64,000 bases of DNA, from the NCBI RefSeq assembly GCF_014651015.1, contig NZ_BMWB01000001.1, positions 186,001-250,000 on the forward strand, in the 5' to 3' direction. The notes beneath the pieces are model-generated. The model was not told where the DNA came from, did not search any database, and saw only the letters and a program-made list of their open reading frames with translations. Shown here piece after piece: positions 1-8,843 of this stretch. Positions within the stretch are counted from its first letter, which is position 1; each line of letters opens with the position of its first letter. Made by a program: the position numbers and the translations under genes. The DNA comes from Streptomyces xantholiticus (lineage in GTDB: Bacteria; Actinomycetota; Actinomycetes; Streptomycetales; Streptomycetaceae).

Positions 1-93
1 AAGTTGCGGTTCGGCCGCGGGCGCGACTGTTAGGCTGATCGGTGACTTAATCAAGCGTCCAACTGTGTGGATGCCTTACAACGGGAGGATTTC

Positions 94-705
94 GTGGCAC
101 GTCGGATCTCCGTCGCCCAACGGCGTAGCGACTTCATCAACGCCGCTGTGGAAGTCATCGCGGCCTACGGCATCGACGGCGCAACGACCCGACGGATCGC
201 CGAGCAGGCTCAGGCGAACCTGGCGATGCTGCACTACTGCTATGACTCCAAGGAGGACCTCTTCGCCGATGTCTACGAATTCGTAGCCGGCAAGTACCGC
301 GATGTGGTCAAAGACAGTGATCCGCACTCCGACCTGAGGGACACCGCTCGCCAACTCCTACGCGGTGTCATGGAGTGCTACCTCGAGTCGGCCAGCTTCA
401 CCGCGGCCACGATGGAACTCATCAGCTGGGCACGGCGTCAGCACGGAGACCGCGGTATCGCGGTGTACGACCAAGCCCTTGAGACGGTGCGCGCTGTGCT
501 TCGCAGCGCACCCTCGGACCACCCGGTCGAACCAGAAACCATCGATCAGATCGCCTATGTCATCGCCACCTTGGCCGACGGTTTCGCCATGAACTGGTTC
601 ACGTACGGGGATCGGTCCGCCGCAACGGAGCAGATGGATATCGCCGTCTCAGTACTCGACAGTTGGCTCGCGGTTCGGCTCGGATCTACGCCCGTAGCAC
701 CGTAA
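94..705 (+). CDS. TetR/AcrR-family transcriptional regulator
   Basis: A 203-residue protein with an N-terminal TetR helix-turn-helix (about residues 10-55, including the segment ATTRRIAEQAQ and a recognition-helix region followed by YDSKEDLF) and a variable C-terminal ligand-binding domain. The frame is open from a GTG at 67, but the GTG at 94 is preceded five bases earlier by GGGAGG (83-88), so 94 is the better start. It lies tail to tail with the aldehyde dehydrogenase gene, 71 bases away, at the edge of the catabolic cluster, and is the only regulator there. It is therefore the natural candidate to bind the dyad elements at 8749 and 9869. That link is inferred from position only. Confidence 0.88.
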   Translation: MARRISVAQRRSDFINAAVEVIAAYGIDGATTRRIAEQAQANLAMLHYCYDSKEDLFADVYEFVAGKYRDVVKDSDPHSDLRDTARQLLRGVMECYLESASFTAATMELISWARRQHGDRGIAVYDQALETVRAVLRSAPSDHPVEPETIDQIAYVIATLADGFAMNWFTYGDRSAATEQMDIAVSVLDSWLAVRLGSTPVAP

Positions 706-776
706 TTGACCCATGAACGCGACGGCGGCGCGGTGCTGGGTGTGCACGGCGGGGGGTCCGGGGTCGGGCGGGGTTG

Positions 777-2240
777 TCACAACGGCAGGTCGGGCGAGTC
801 GACGCCTACGACCCGGTCGCCGCAGAAGACGCGCACCGACTCCGCTGGTCCGTGGCCGCCGATGCCGGCCGGGCCCCAGAAGCTCTGAGCCGACTCCTCA
901 CCGAGGTCGGCGAGCTTGGCGCCGTTGACTCGCACCTCGCCGGCCATGACGCGGGAGCCGACGTCGATCGCGCGGTCGGTGTCGGCACCGAACACGTAGG
1001 CATCGAGGCCCGAGGGATGGGCGTTGGCGAAGCGCAACGCCTGTTCGTCGGAGTCCACGGCGTGCAGGGAGACGACCGGACCGAACAGCTCGGCGGTGGC
1101 CTGAGCGGGGTCGGCGCCGGCGGCGACCGTCGGCGACATGAAGAAGCCGTCGAGCTCCGGTAGCCGAGCGGGCCGGTGGATGCTCGCCCCGAGGCCACGC
1201 AGGCCCTCGATCCTGCTCTGGAGGGTCTGGAAATGCGGCGCGTTGGAAATCGGGCCTATCTCGACGCCCTCGTCGAGCGAGTGACCGACGACGAGCTTGG
1301 AGATCCGCTCGGTCAACGCCTCGAGAAGAGGGCCGACCAGGCTGCGGTGAGCGAGGATCTTGCCCGGCCCCTCACACCACTGACCGTTGAGCTTGGTCAT
1401 GCCGTCGAGGATGCCGTCGGCGGTGACGTCGAGGTCGGCATCGTCCAGCACGAGCACCGGATTGTTGCCGCCGAGCTCCAGCTGCAAGACCTTGAAGTCC
1501 TCCGCGGCGGCCCGCGCGATGGCCCGGCCGGCCCCCGGCCCGCCGGTGAAGGAGACGACCTTGATGCGCGAGTCGGCAGTCAGCCTGGCGCCGATGTCGC
1601 CGCCGCCGTGCACCAGTTGCAGCGCGCCACTGGGCAGGCCCGCCTCGACGAAGCACTCGACGATGATCTGCGCGCTGCCGGGCGCGTGCTCCGAGGGCTT
1701 GAGGATGAGGGGGCAGCCCGCCGCCATCGCGCTGACGATCTTGGCGGCGGGAATGAAGCTCGGACCGTTCCACGGCGTGAGGATCGCGGCCGGTCCCCAC
1801 GGCACCTTGTAGAGGCGGACGTCGCGGCCGTCGGCCTCCAGCGCGGCGACGCGCGGGATGTTCACCAGGTCCGACGCCGATGCCCGGATCCTCGCGGGCA
1901 GGAAGGCCGCGACCTTGCGCGTGACGCCGATGGGTGTGCCGCTGGTCAGCGAGTCCGTGCGGGCGATGTCCTCGATACGGGTCTCGATGATCCCGGCGAC
2001 GCGTTCGAGCATGTCGGCGCGCTCACCCCGGGCGTCCTCGTCCCAGCGGCCGATGTCGTACACGCGCTCCGCGTGCCGCAGCGCCCGGTCGAGATCGTCG
2101 GGTGCTGTCGTGACGAGGCGGTGTACGGGCTCGCGTGTGTTGGGATCGACGTTCCAGGCGCCGTCGACCGTCGGGCACTCGCTCCAGTCGTCGGCGATGT
2201 AGTTCACCGGCTGGGGGATCGTGATCTTGCTGCTCGCCAT
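777..2240 (-). CDS. NAD(P)-dependent aldehyde dehydrogenase
   Basis: A 487-residue ALDH-superfamily enzyme, full family length. The general base is E255 in LELGGNNP and the catalytic cysteine is C289 in GQWCEGPGK. The coenzyme-binding motif SFTGGPGAGR and the segment TPWNGP are also visible. The frame opens seven codons further upstream, but the ATG at 2240 follows a GAGGTGAG ribosome site, so it was chosen. It is the last gene of the minus-strand operon, 28 bases after the alcohol dehydrogenase, so the pair should oxidise an alcohol through an aldehyde to a carboxylate. In the proposed pathway it would act on an omega-oxo acid or a gamma-glutamyl-amino aldehyde. The exact substrate cannot be read from sequence. 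Confidence 0.93.
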   Translation of the reverse strand: MASSKITIPQPVNYIADDWSECPTVDGAWNVDPNTREPVHRLVTTAPDDLDRALRHAERVYDIGRWDEDARGERADMLERVAGIIETRIEDIARTDSLTSGTPIGVTRKVAAFLPARIRASASDLVNIPRVAALEADGRDVRLYKVPWGPAAILTPWNGPSFIPAAKIVSAMAAGCPLILKPSEHAPGSAQIIVECFVEAGLPSGALQLVHGGGDIGARLTADSRIKVVSFTGGPGAGRAIARAAAEDFKVLQLELGGNNPVLVLDDADLDVTADGILDGMTKLNGQWCEGPGKILAHRSLVGPLLEALTERISKLVVGHSLDEGVEIGPISNAPHFQTLQSRIEGLRGLGASIHRPARLPELDGFFMSPTVAAGADPAQATAELFGPVVSLHAVDSDEQALRFANAHPSGLDAYVFGADTDRAIDVGSRVMAGEVRVNGAKLADLGEESAQSFWGPAGIGGHGPAESVRVFCGDRVVGVDSPDLPL

Positions 2241-2268
2241 GGAGCTCACCTCTGCGTTCACTCGTCGG

Positions 2269-3366
2269 TCAGGACTGGAGGTCGAGGACGATGCGGGTCA
2301 CGTCACCGGACTTCATCGCCTCGAAGCCCTCGTTGATCTCGTCGAACGGGATGACCCGCGTCACCATCTCGTCGAGCAGCAGGCGTCCTTGCTGGTAGAG
2401 GCCCGCGAGCTGGAGGATGTCCTGCCGTGCCTGGCCCGAGCCCATGTAGGAGCCGATGAGTCGCTTCTCCTCGAAGAAGAAGTCCGACGCCGGGATGCTG
2501 AGTTCGGTCCCTCCGGGCGCGATCCCGACCAGGCACGCGGTACCGGTCGGGCGCAGCAGGGCCACGGCCGTCGCCGCGGTGCGGGCCGAGCCGACCGCCT
2601 CGAAGGAGTAGTCCACTCCGTCGCCCAACTGGCGGTGGAGTTCCGCGACGACGTCGCCGACCGCGCCGTTGACGACGTGGGTCGCGCCGTAGCCGCGCGC
2701 GGCCTTGAGCCGTGCGTCGTCCAGGTCGATCGCGACGATCGCCGACGCGCCGGCGAGCCTGGCCCCCTGGATGATGGCCGATCCCACGCCGCCACAGCCG
2801 ATGACCGCCACCGTGCTGCCCGGCCTGACCCGAGCGCCGCGGAAGACGGCGCCGACACCGGTGATGACGCAGCAGGCCAAGAGGCACCCGACGTGCAGCG
2901 GTACGTCGTCGGGGAGCTTCACCAGAGCGTTCTCACGCATGAGGATGTGCCGGGAGAACGCCCCGATGTCACCGAGCCGCTCGATCGGCCGGCCGTCCGT
3001 GGTCTGGAACGCAGGCCGCGGACGGCGGCGTACCTCCTCGACACGCCGGCACTGGGTCGAGCGTCCCGCCTCGCAGTTGCCGCACAGGCCACAGGAGGGA
3101 GTCAGCGCGCCGACCACGCGGTCCCCGGGACGCAGGCCGGACACCTGCGCCCCGACCGCCTCGACCACGCCCGCCACCTCGTGCCCGACCACGACCGGCA
3201 GGCCGGTCGGCACCGTCCCCGTCATGTAGTGCAGGTCGCTGTGGCACAGCCCCACGTTCGTGACCGCGACCCGCACCTCGTGCGGCTCCGGGTCGTCCAC
3301 CCGAATGACGCTCAGCTCGAGCGGCTCGTCGACCGCGGTGAGTACCGCGGCCTGGGTGTCGATCAT
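2269..3366 (-). CDS. Zinc-dependent alcohol dehydrogenase (MDR, class III-like)
   Basis: A 365-residue medium-chain dehydrogenase. Catalytic zinc ligands are C41 (CHSD), H62-E63 (GHE) and C165/C166. Structural zinc ligands are C92, C95, C98 and C106. The NAD site is GCGGVGSA at 190-197. The ATG is preceded by GAGAGGA at good spacing. It lies between the ligase-hydratase fusion (69 bases upstream) and the aldehyde dehydrogenase (28 bases downstream) on the same strand. It probably oxidises the hydroxy acid or alcohol released by the esterase after Baeyer-Villiger oxidation. The substrate is inferred from context. Confidence 0.93.
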   Translation of the reverse strand: MIDTQAAVLTAVDEPLELSVIRVDDPEPHEVRVAVTNVGLCHSDLHYMTGTVPTGLPVVVGHEVAGVVEAVGAQVSGLRPGDRVVGALTPSCGLCGNCEAGRSTQCRRVEEVRRRPRPAFQTTDGRPIERLGDIGAFSRHILMRENALVKLPDDVPLHVGCLLACCVITGVGAVFRGARVRPGSTVAVIGCGGVGSAIIQGARLAGASAIVAIDLDDARLKAARGYGATHVVNGAVGDVVAELHRQLGDGVDYSFEAVGSARTAATAVALLRPTGTACLVGIAPGGTELSIPASDFFFEEKRLIGSYMGSGQARQDILQLAGLYQQGRLLLDEMVTRVIPFDEINEGFEAMKSGDVTRIVLDLQS

Positions 3367-3435
3367 GTCGACGTCCTCTCTGTCGATTCCTCTGGCACTG
3401 GTCTGTCGAAGGTGATGGCGAGCTCAGGGCGAGGC

Positions 3436-5844
3436 TTACGCGCCGGTGCCCCTGGCGGACAAGAAGCCCTTGATCCCCGCACTGAGGACTCCGCTCTCCC
3501 ACGCCTTCCTCGCAGCGAGGTCCTCACGGGCGAAGGCCGCTTCGACCTCCTCTGCCTGAGGGCGCAGGAGAGCCAGGTGGAGGGCCGTCGTGTTGCCCTC
3601 GGGCGTCCACTCGATGACGGTGTCGAGGGCCCGGCCGATCAGGGCGTCGGGCTCGACGATCTCGTCCAGGAGCCGGATCCGCAGCGCCTCCTCGGCTCGG
3701 ATCCGCGGCGATCCGAGCACCATGCGCATCGCATGGCTCCCGATGAGGCGCCTCAGCAGCACGCTGGACGCGTTCGAGATCGTGATGCCCCGGCCGTTCT
3801 CCGGCTGGTAGTACTCCGTCGCCCGGGTTCCTATGCGAGCGTCGCAGCACAGGGTGATCTCCGAGGCTCCCCCGACCGCGAGTCCATTGACAGCCGCGAC
3901 CACGGGTACCTGCGTCTCCAGGATGGCCCGGGTGATGTCGTGGAAGCTCTCGAACGCCTCACGGACCTCAGCGTCCGTGGACGGCGCGCTCTGGAGGTCC
4001 TCACCCGCGGAGAAGGCCCGCCCCTCGCCGGTGAGCACGATCCCGCGCACGCTCTCGCCGGTCCCGAACTCGCGGATGAGCGTCGCCAGCCGCAGCCGGG
4101 TGGCAACGTCCATGGCGTTGAGCTTCTCGGGACGCCGGAGCGTCAGCACGGCAACGCCCCGCATGACGTCGACGTCGAGGAATCCTCCGCCGGATGCGGC
4201 ACGTGCCACCGTCTTGTTCCGTCGTGCACCGAGGTCGTAGGTCACGCCGGGCTCGTCCACGGCGCGGGCCTTGAGGGCCGCCTTGGAGATGCGTTCGGAC
4301 GGCGTGCGGGGAAAGTCGGCGACGAACTCCACGTACCGCGGCACCTTGAACCGAGCGAGCTCCTTGCCGGCCCGCTCGACGATCTGCTCAGCCGTCGCAC
4401 GATCGGCGGGCACGCCGGCCGCCAGCTGGACGAAGGCCTTGACCTCCTCACCGAGGGTGTCGTCGGGTTCGGCGACGACCGCGGCCGCTACGACCACGTC
4501 GTCGCGCTCGAGGGCGGCCTCGACCTCGACGCTCGCGACGTTCTCGCCGCCGCGGCGCACCATGTCCTTGATCCTGCCGACCAGTTGGACGCCCTGGTCG
4601 GGCCGTCGGACGACGACGTCACCGGTGTGGAGCCAGCCGTCGCGCACGACCCTGGCCGTGTCCTGTGGGCGGTTCCAGTAGCCGTTCATCATGGGCCTGC
4701 CCGAGACGACCAGCTCACCGGGTTCGCCGGCCGGTACCTCGACGCCGTCGGGGTCGACGACGCGGACCTGCTTGGTCGGCACCGGCCGTCCCAGGCTCCC
4801 GCTCCCGACGGCGTCCGCGTCGGCGAACGGGCTGAACAGGTCGACACCGGACTCGGTCATCCCGTAGATCTCCCGCCACGGCGCACCCCATCGCTCCTCC
4901 AGTTGCGCGTGAAGACCGACGGGGATGCCCGAACACAGCACGTGGCGTACGTCGTTGTCGCGGTCCTCGGGCGTGGGCGGCTGCTTGAACAACAGCGTGG
5001 GCATCGACCCGAGGACGTAGAAGAAGGTCGCGCGGTGCCGGCGGACGTCCGCCATGAACGTCGACGCGGAGAACCGGGGCAGCACGACCAGCGGGGCCCC
5101 GATCGTGAGGGCGAGCGCCGTGTTCCACTGCGGGTCCATGTAGGAGAACGGCTGCGCCGTCAGAAGCACGTCCTCGCTGTCGAGTCCGGTCGCCGCCGCA
5201 CAGATCCAGCCCAACCGGACCCAGTAGTCGTGGGTGAGCATGCACGCCTTGGGGAAACCGGTCGTGCCGGAGGTGTACTGCAGGTTCGTCAGTGTCCCGG
5301 CGTCGCCCGGCACCGCCGGCGCTGTCCGCGGGAAGGGATCGGCCCCGTCGTCAGCGACGTCGACGACACGAAGGCCGGCGAGCCCGTCCTCGGTCGCCAG
5401 GACGTCGGCGATCAGCCTGGCCCGGTCGGAGTCGGTGAACGCGACGCGTGCACCCGAGTCCCGGAGGACGAAGGCGAGGTCGGCCCGCTGGTAGGAGGAG
5501 TTGATCGGCACCGCGACCGCTCCGGCCTTGAGGGCGGCGAGCCACACGACGGGCCAGTGCACGACGTTCGGCAGCATGATCGCGACACGGTCGCCCGGCT
5601 GTACGCCGTCGAGCTCGATCAACCGGTGTGCCAGCCTGGAGGTCCATGCGTCGATGTCGGCGAAGCTCCATGACTGTTCGCCGAAGCGCAGGAACTCCCG
5701 TTCCGATGAATCCTGTGCGCGCCGTGACAGAAGCTCGGTCAGGGTCGGGACGGCGGGGTCCTCGCCGATCTGTCCGGGCTGCACGACCGGCGGGGGACTG
5801 GGGTGGGTGCGACCGCGTTGCTCGGCCGTCACGTTCTCCGTCAT
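3436..5844 (-). CDS. Acyl-CoA ligase / enoyl-CoA hydratase fusion protein
   Basis: An 802-residue two-domain enzyme. Residues 30-525 are an ANL adenylate-forming ligase, with the P-loop YTSGTTGFPK at 190-199, the hinge region LHTGDVV and GRIKDMVRRGGENV, and the C-terminal lysine segment SERISKAAL near 520. Residues 550-790 are a crotonase fold, with RRPEKLNAMD, the first oxyanion loop FSAGEDLQ and the second in NGLAVGGASE. Both halves look intact and in frame. A single chain could activate an acid to its CoA thioester and hydrate, or otherwise transform, the unsaturated acyl-CoA. The ATG follows AGGAG and overlaps the C26 hydrolase stop as ATGA, so the two are translationally coupled. Such fusions are uncommon among ANL enzymes. 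The acyl chain is unknown. Confidence 0.9.
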   Translation of the reverse strand: MTENVTAEQRGRTHPSPPPVVQPGQIGEDPAVPTLTELLSRRAQDSSEREFLRFGEQSWSFADIDAWTSRLAHRLIELDGVQPGDRVAIMLPNVVHWPVVWLAALKAGAVAVPINSSYQRADLAFVLRDSGARVAFTDSDRARLIADVLATEDGLAGLRVVDVADDGADPFPRTAPAVPGDAGTLTNLQYTSGTTGFPKACMLTHDYWVRLGWICAAATGLDSEDVLLTAQPFSYMDPQWNTALALTIGAPLVVLPRFSASTFMADVRRHRATFFYVLGSMPTLLFKQPPTPEDRDNDVRHVLCSGIPVGLHAQLEERWGAPWREIYGMTESGVDLFSPFADADAVGSGSLGRPVPTKQVRVVDPDGVEVPAGEPGELVVSGRPMMNGYWNRPQDTARVVRDGWLHTGDVVVRRPDQGVQLVGRIKDMVRRGGENVASVEVEAALERDDVVVAAAVVAEPDDTLGEEVKAFVQLAAGVPADRATAEQIVERAGKELARFKVPRYVEFVADFPRTPSERISKAALKARAVDEPGVTYDLGARRNKTVARAASGGGFLDVDVMRGVAVLTLRRPEKLNAMDVATRLRLATLIREFGTGESVRGIVLTGEGRAFSAGEDLQSAPSTDAEVREAFESFHDITRAILETQVPVVAAVNGLAVGGASEITLCCDARIGTRATEYYQPENGRGITISNASSVLLRRLIGSHAMRMVLGSPRIRAEEALRIRLLDEIVEPDALIGRALDTVIEWTPEGNTTALHLALLRPQAEEVEAAFAREDLAARKAWESGVLSAGIKGFLSARGTGA

Positions 5845-6623
5845 CGCAAGCTCCTGTGCGTCTGTTCACCGCAGGGGGCCGCGAGCAGCTCCGCCGCGGC
5901 CTGGACGATCCACGTCATCGCCGGGTCCGCGCTCTTCATCCACTCCGGGTGCCACTGGACTCCGAGCACCGGAGCGCCGGGGAGCTCCACCGACTCGATC
6001 ACGCCGTCGCTCGTCCGTCCGGTCACGACCAGGCCGGTGCCGCAGCGGTCGACGGCCTGGTGGTGCCAGGAGTTGGTCATCGCGCGCTCGCCGAACAGGT
6101 CGGCGGCGATCGAGCCCTTCTCGAAGGTGACGAGGTGATCAGTGGTGCCGTCGGTCGGTGCGGCCTCTGCCGACAGGTGGCTGACGGAGCCGGGCGGAAG
6201 ATCGGCGACGAGCGTGCCGCCGAGGGCGACGTTGAGCACCTGCATGCCGCGGCACACACCCAGCACGGGAATGCCCCGCTCCAGCGCGGCTCGGACGAGC
6301 TCGATCTCGTACTCGTCCCGAGCTACGTCGTGGGCCATCGGATCCGTCCGTGGATCGATGTCGCGGACCACTGCCGTGTCGCCGCCCCAGCACGCCGGAT
6401 GGACGTCCTGTCCGCCGGTGATCACGACACCGGACAGCCACGAGCAGATGTCCGTCGCGTCGGTGTCGTACGACAGGTGCACCGGAAGTCCGCCGGCCTG
6501 CGCGATCCGGCTCGCGAAGTCCGACATGTAGCTGTCGGTGCAACGGTCGCCGTACCGCTCGTCGGCTCCCCTGAGCAGGTGAAGCCGGTACCGCCGCCCG
6601 GTGATGCCGATCAGCGGGCGCAC
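5841..6623 (-). CDS. Class C26 gamma-glutamyl hydrolase (PuuD/AtdA2-like)
   Basis: About 260 residues of a class-I glutamine-amidotransferase-like hydrolase. The nucleophile is in GVCRGMQVLN, the catalytic His-Glu in QWHPEW, and the segment ITGGQDVHP is typical of gamma-glutamyl-GABA hydrolases. The GTG at 6623 follows GAGGAGG at eight bases. A GTG at 6650, overlapping the ligase stop as GTGA, is a possible alternative that adds nine residues. It is flanked by the GS-like ligase upstream and overlaps the acyl-CoA ligase fusion downstream. In the Puu and aniline (Atd/Tdn) systems this family hydrolyses gamma-glutamylated amines or their products. Here it should release glutamate from a gamma-glutamyl intermediate. 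Confidence 0.88.
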   Translation of the reverse strand: MRPLIGITGRRYRLHLLRGADERYGDRCTDSYMSDFASRIAQAGGLPVHLSYDTDATDICSWLSGVVITGGQDVHPACWGGDTAVVRDIDPRTDPMAHDVARDEYEIELVRAALERGIPVLGVCRGMQVLNVALGGTLVADLPPGSVSHLSAEAAPTDGTTDHLVTFEKGSIAADLFGERAMTNSWHHQAVDRCGTGLVVTGRTSDGVIESVELPGAPVLGVQWHPEWMKSADPAMTWIVQAAAELLAAPCGEQTHRSLR

Positions 6624-6646
6624 CGCCACGGCCTCCTCACGCGCGT

Positions 6647-8020
6647 TCACGGCAGTTCGAAGTAGCGAACCGACTCCCACTGCGAGAGGTCGGCGAACGG
6701 GTCGCCGCCGGCGGTGTGGAACTGCATCCACTCCCACTTGCGCGACGCGATCCAGTAGTCGACGAACTCCGGGCCGAGGAGATCGCGCAGGATCAGGTCG
6801 GCCTCCAGGGCGGCCGCGGCCTTCGTGATGGTGTCCGGGATCCGCTCGATGCCCAGGCCCGGCGGCATGCACCACGCCATGTCGGTGACCTGCTCGGGCG
6901 GGTCGATCTTCCGCTCGACACCGGCGATGACCCCGGCCAGCACGCCCGCGAGCGCGAGGTAGAGGTTCGCGTCCGCGCCCGGGAGGCGGTACTCGAGGCG
7001 GGAGTACTTGGGGTGTCCGCAGACGGCGCGCACCGCGGCGGTCTTGTTGCTGATGCCCCAGCTGATCGTGACCGGCGGCCCGCTGAGGTCGACCAGCCGC
7101 CGGTACGACGTGATCTGCGGCAGCACGATCGACGTGTTGCCCTCCATCGTCGCCAGCAGCCCGCCGATGGCGTGCAGCATCGTGGCCGACGGCCCGTCCT
7201 CGGCGTAGAACGCGTTGGCGCCGTCGTGTTGGAGGGAGAGGTTGATGTGGGACGCCTGGCCGTAACCGGCGGTGGGCTTGGCCATGAAGGTCACGCTGTG
7301 CCCGCGCTCGAAGGCGACCTCGCGCATGATCTGGCGGGTCCGCGCCCAGGCGTCGCCGACCCTGATCGGGTCGCCCGGTGCGAGGTTGAGCTCGATCTGA
7401 CCGGCGGCGTCCTCGTCGCTCCAGGCCTCCCACTCGATGCCGACCTCGTCGAGGCGGTCGGCCACGGCGTTCATGTAGTCGGTCCAGTCCTTGGACTTGG
7501 CCAGGTGGTACGCCGTACCCGCGTTGCCGCCCAGGGGAGTCAGGTCGCGGTAGCCGCGGGCGCGTGCCTCGTGGATCGACTCCTCGAAGACGGTCGCCTC
7601 GATCTCGACCGCGACGGTCGCGGTGAATCCGTGCGTTGCCAGACGCTCGACCATCTTCCGCACGAGGTTGCGCGGACAGATCGGGACCGGCGTGCCGTCC
7701 TTGAGCCAGTAGTCGCCGATGACCGAGTCCAGGCCCGGCTTCCACTCGACCAGGGTCGACATGTCGGGACGCAGATAGACGTCGTCGAGGTGGCCACGCC
7801 AGGCGGGGTAGGCGGAACCGAGGGCGGGAAGGTTGCCGAGGTCGAGGCCGAACAGAAGATCCGCGAAGGGGAAACCCGCGTCCTTGCCCGCGGCGAACTT
7901 CTTGGGCGAGATGTTCTTGCCGAGGAAACACCCCTCGTGGTTCGTCGCCTCGAGCCGGACGGCTCGCGTGCCGGAGTTGCGGAGCGGCGCGCTCGTGGCG
8001 GTGGTGCTGAGCTCAGACAT
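6647..8020 (-). CDS. Glutamine-synthetase-like gamma-glutamyl amine ligase
   Basis: A 457-residue protein of the GS catalytic fold. Visible landmarks are an EIEATVFEES substrate-glutamate segment, GQIELNLAPGD, FMAKPTAGYGQASHINLSL in place of the classical KP..GSGMH motif, NKTAAVR, and YSRLEYRLPGADANLY. Departures from the classical GlnA motifs, notably SDEDAAGQ in place of HHEVAPGQ, fit the paralogues that glutamylate amines (PuuA, IpuC, AtdA1/TdnQ) rather than making glutamine. Its stop overlaps the start region of the C26 hydrolase gene and its ATG overlaps the end of the SCP2-like gene by eight bases. Together with the hydrolase it forms a ligase/hydrolase pair for gamma-glutamyl amides. 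Substrate specificity is inferred. Confidence 0.88.
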   Translation of the reverse strand: MSELSTTATSAPLRNSGTRAVRLEATNHEGCFLGKNISPKKFAAGKDAGFPFADLLFGLDLGNLPALGSAYPAWRGHLDDVYLRPDMSTLVEWKPGLDSVIGDYWLKDGTPVPICPRNLVRKMVERLATHGFTATVAVEIEATVFEESIHEARARGYRDLTPLGGNAGTAYHLAKSKDWTDYMNAVADRLDEVGIEWEAWSDEDAAGQIELNLAPGDPIRVGDAWARTRQIMREVAFERGHSVTFMAKPTAGYGQASHINLSLQHDGANAFYAEDGPSATMLHAIGGLLATMEGNTSIVLPQITSYRRLVDLSGPPVTISWGISNKTAAVRAVCGHPKYSRLEYRLPGADANLYLALAGVLAGVIAGVERKIDPPEQVTDMAWCMPPGLGIERIPDTITKAAAALEADLILRDLLGPEFVDYWIASRKWEWMQFHTAGGDPFADLSQWESVRYFELP

Positions 8021-8675
8021 CGAAACGAACCTTCCAGGAGGCGCCGGTCATCACCGACAGCTGGGACAGGGTGCCCTGGATGCCCAGGGCACCCGAGGAC
8101 AGGACGGCGAAGAGGTCGTCGGCGCCGGAGAACACGCCGGCGAGCGTCTCGGGAGCTCCGGCGATCAGGTAGTGCGTGGGGCCCTCGCCGAGCACGGCCT
8201 GCTCCAAGCCCTCGGGTCCTTCGGTGACCGCGATCAGAACGTCGGGAATGCCCGGCAGGGAACGGGTCGCGTCCCAGAACCGCTGAGCGGCATCGCGCCA
8301 CTCGGGCAGCGGCGGCGTGAGCGCCCGCAGGACGCCCCCGGCGAGGTCGGCGTCACCGGAGGGGTCCGCCGTCGGCGCGAAACGCGCGTTGAGGTCGACG
8401 GTGAGGGCGGCGTCCGGCTCGATCAGCACGCCGCTGGAGACGTCGATGCCGTCGTCGCCGAAGCTGATCGTCGCGGCCTGGGGCGTGTCGTGGGAGTGGA
8501 TCGCCACGGTGCCGGTGGACCTGGTCAACGTGGCGAGGGCATGCCCGGTCCAGGCGGAGTCACGCAGCGTGCGGCCGATCAATCGCACGAGGGGACTCGC
8601 GTCGTCCTCGATCCTGACGTCGACCTCTGCGGCACCCGCCGAGGTCGACGTGGGGGCCGTCATGGTTTCGGCCAT
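8013..8675 (-). CDS. SCP2-like (sterol-carrier-fold) protein, apparently two half-domains
   Basis: About 220 residues with no catalytic motif recognised. The second half (LIAGAPETLAGVFSG, then GALGIQGTLSQL) matches the SCP2 sterol-carrier pattern, and the first half (ALTVDLNARF, then LRALTPPLPEWRDAAQRFW) looks like a second, diverged copy. SCP2 folds bind lipophilic or acyl-CoA ligands and are often encoded beside amine or lipid catabolic enzymes. The frame runs further upstream, but the ATG at 8675 has AAAGGA seven bases before it and is preferred. It is the first gene of the minus-strand operon and overlaps the next gene by eight bases. Its function here, possibly substrate carriage, is speculative. 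Confidence 0.6.
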   Translation of the reverse strand: MAETMTAPTSTSAGAAEVDVRIEDDASPLVRLIGRTLRDSAWTGHALATLTRSTGTVAIHSHDTPQAATISFGDDGIDVSSGVLIEPDAALTVDLNARFAPTADPSGDADLAGGVLRALTPPLPEWRDAAQRFWDATRSLPGIPDVLIAVTEGPEGLEQAVLGEGPTHYLIAGAPETLAGVFSGADDLFAVLSSGALGIQGTLSQLSVMTGASWKVRFDV

Positions 8676-8748
8676 CCTTCGGTCCTTTCGACTTCTCGAG
8701 CCACGCGACACGGACGGGCGCCGCACGGTCTCTGAGCGATCCGCGGTT

Positions 8749-8780
8749 TCTTAGTCATGTGACTCAAACGCGTGACTAGG
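8749..8780. promoter_or_regulatory. Dyad operator/promoter element in the divergent catabolic promoter
   Basis: A perfect dyad AGTCATGTGACT (8753-8764) sits inside a wider inverted repeat, TAGTCA at 8752 and TGACTA at 8773. It lies between the divergent SCP2-like (minus) and esterase (plus) genes. A matching element with the same spacing and orientation lies at 9869-9897. Probable TetR-type operator; the binding protein is not shown. Confidence 0.6.
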
Positions 8781-8843
8781 ATGGTGGGGCACGGTTCACA
8801 CCGTGTCAACACCTTCTTGTCACCTCGCCGAAAGGCCCCGCAC

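Noticed and set aside
2221..5673. A 1150-codon plus-strand open frame
   Set aside because: It lies antisense to the ADH and ligase-hydratase genes. Its composition (runs of Arg, Asp, Gly, Val) is that of a shadow frame in GC-rich DNA and no domain is recognisable.
5841..7931. A 696-codon minus-strand frame that would join a long N-terminal extension to the C26 hydrolase
   Set aside because: The first 430 codons are an off-frame reading of the GS-like gene. The true hydrolase starts near 6623 or 6650.
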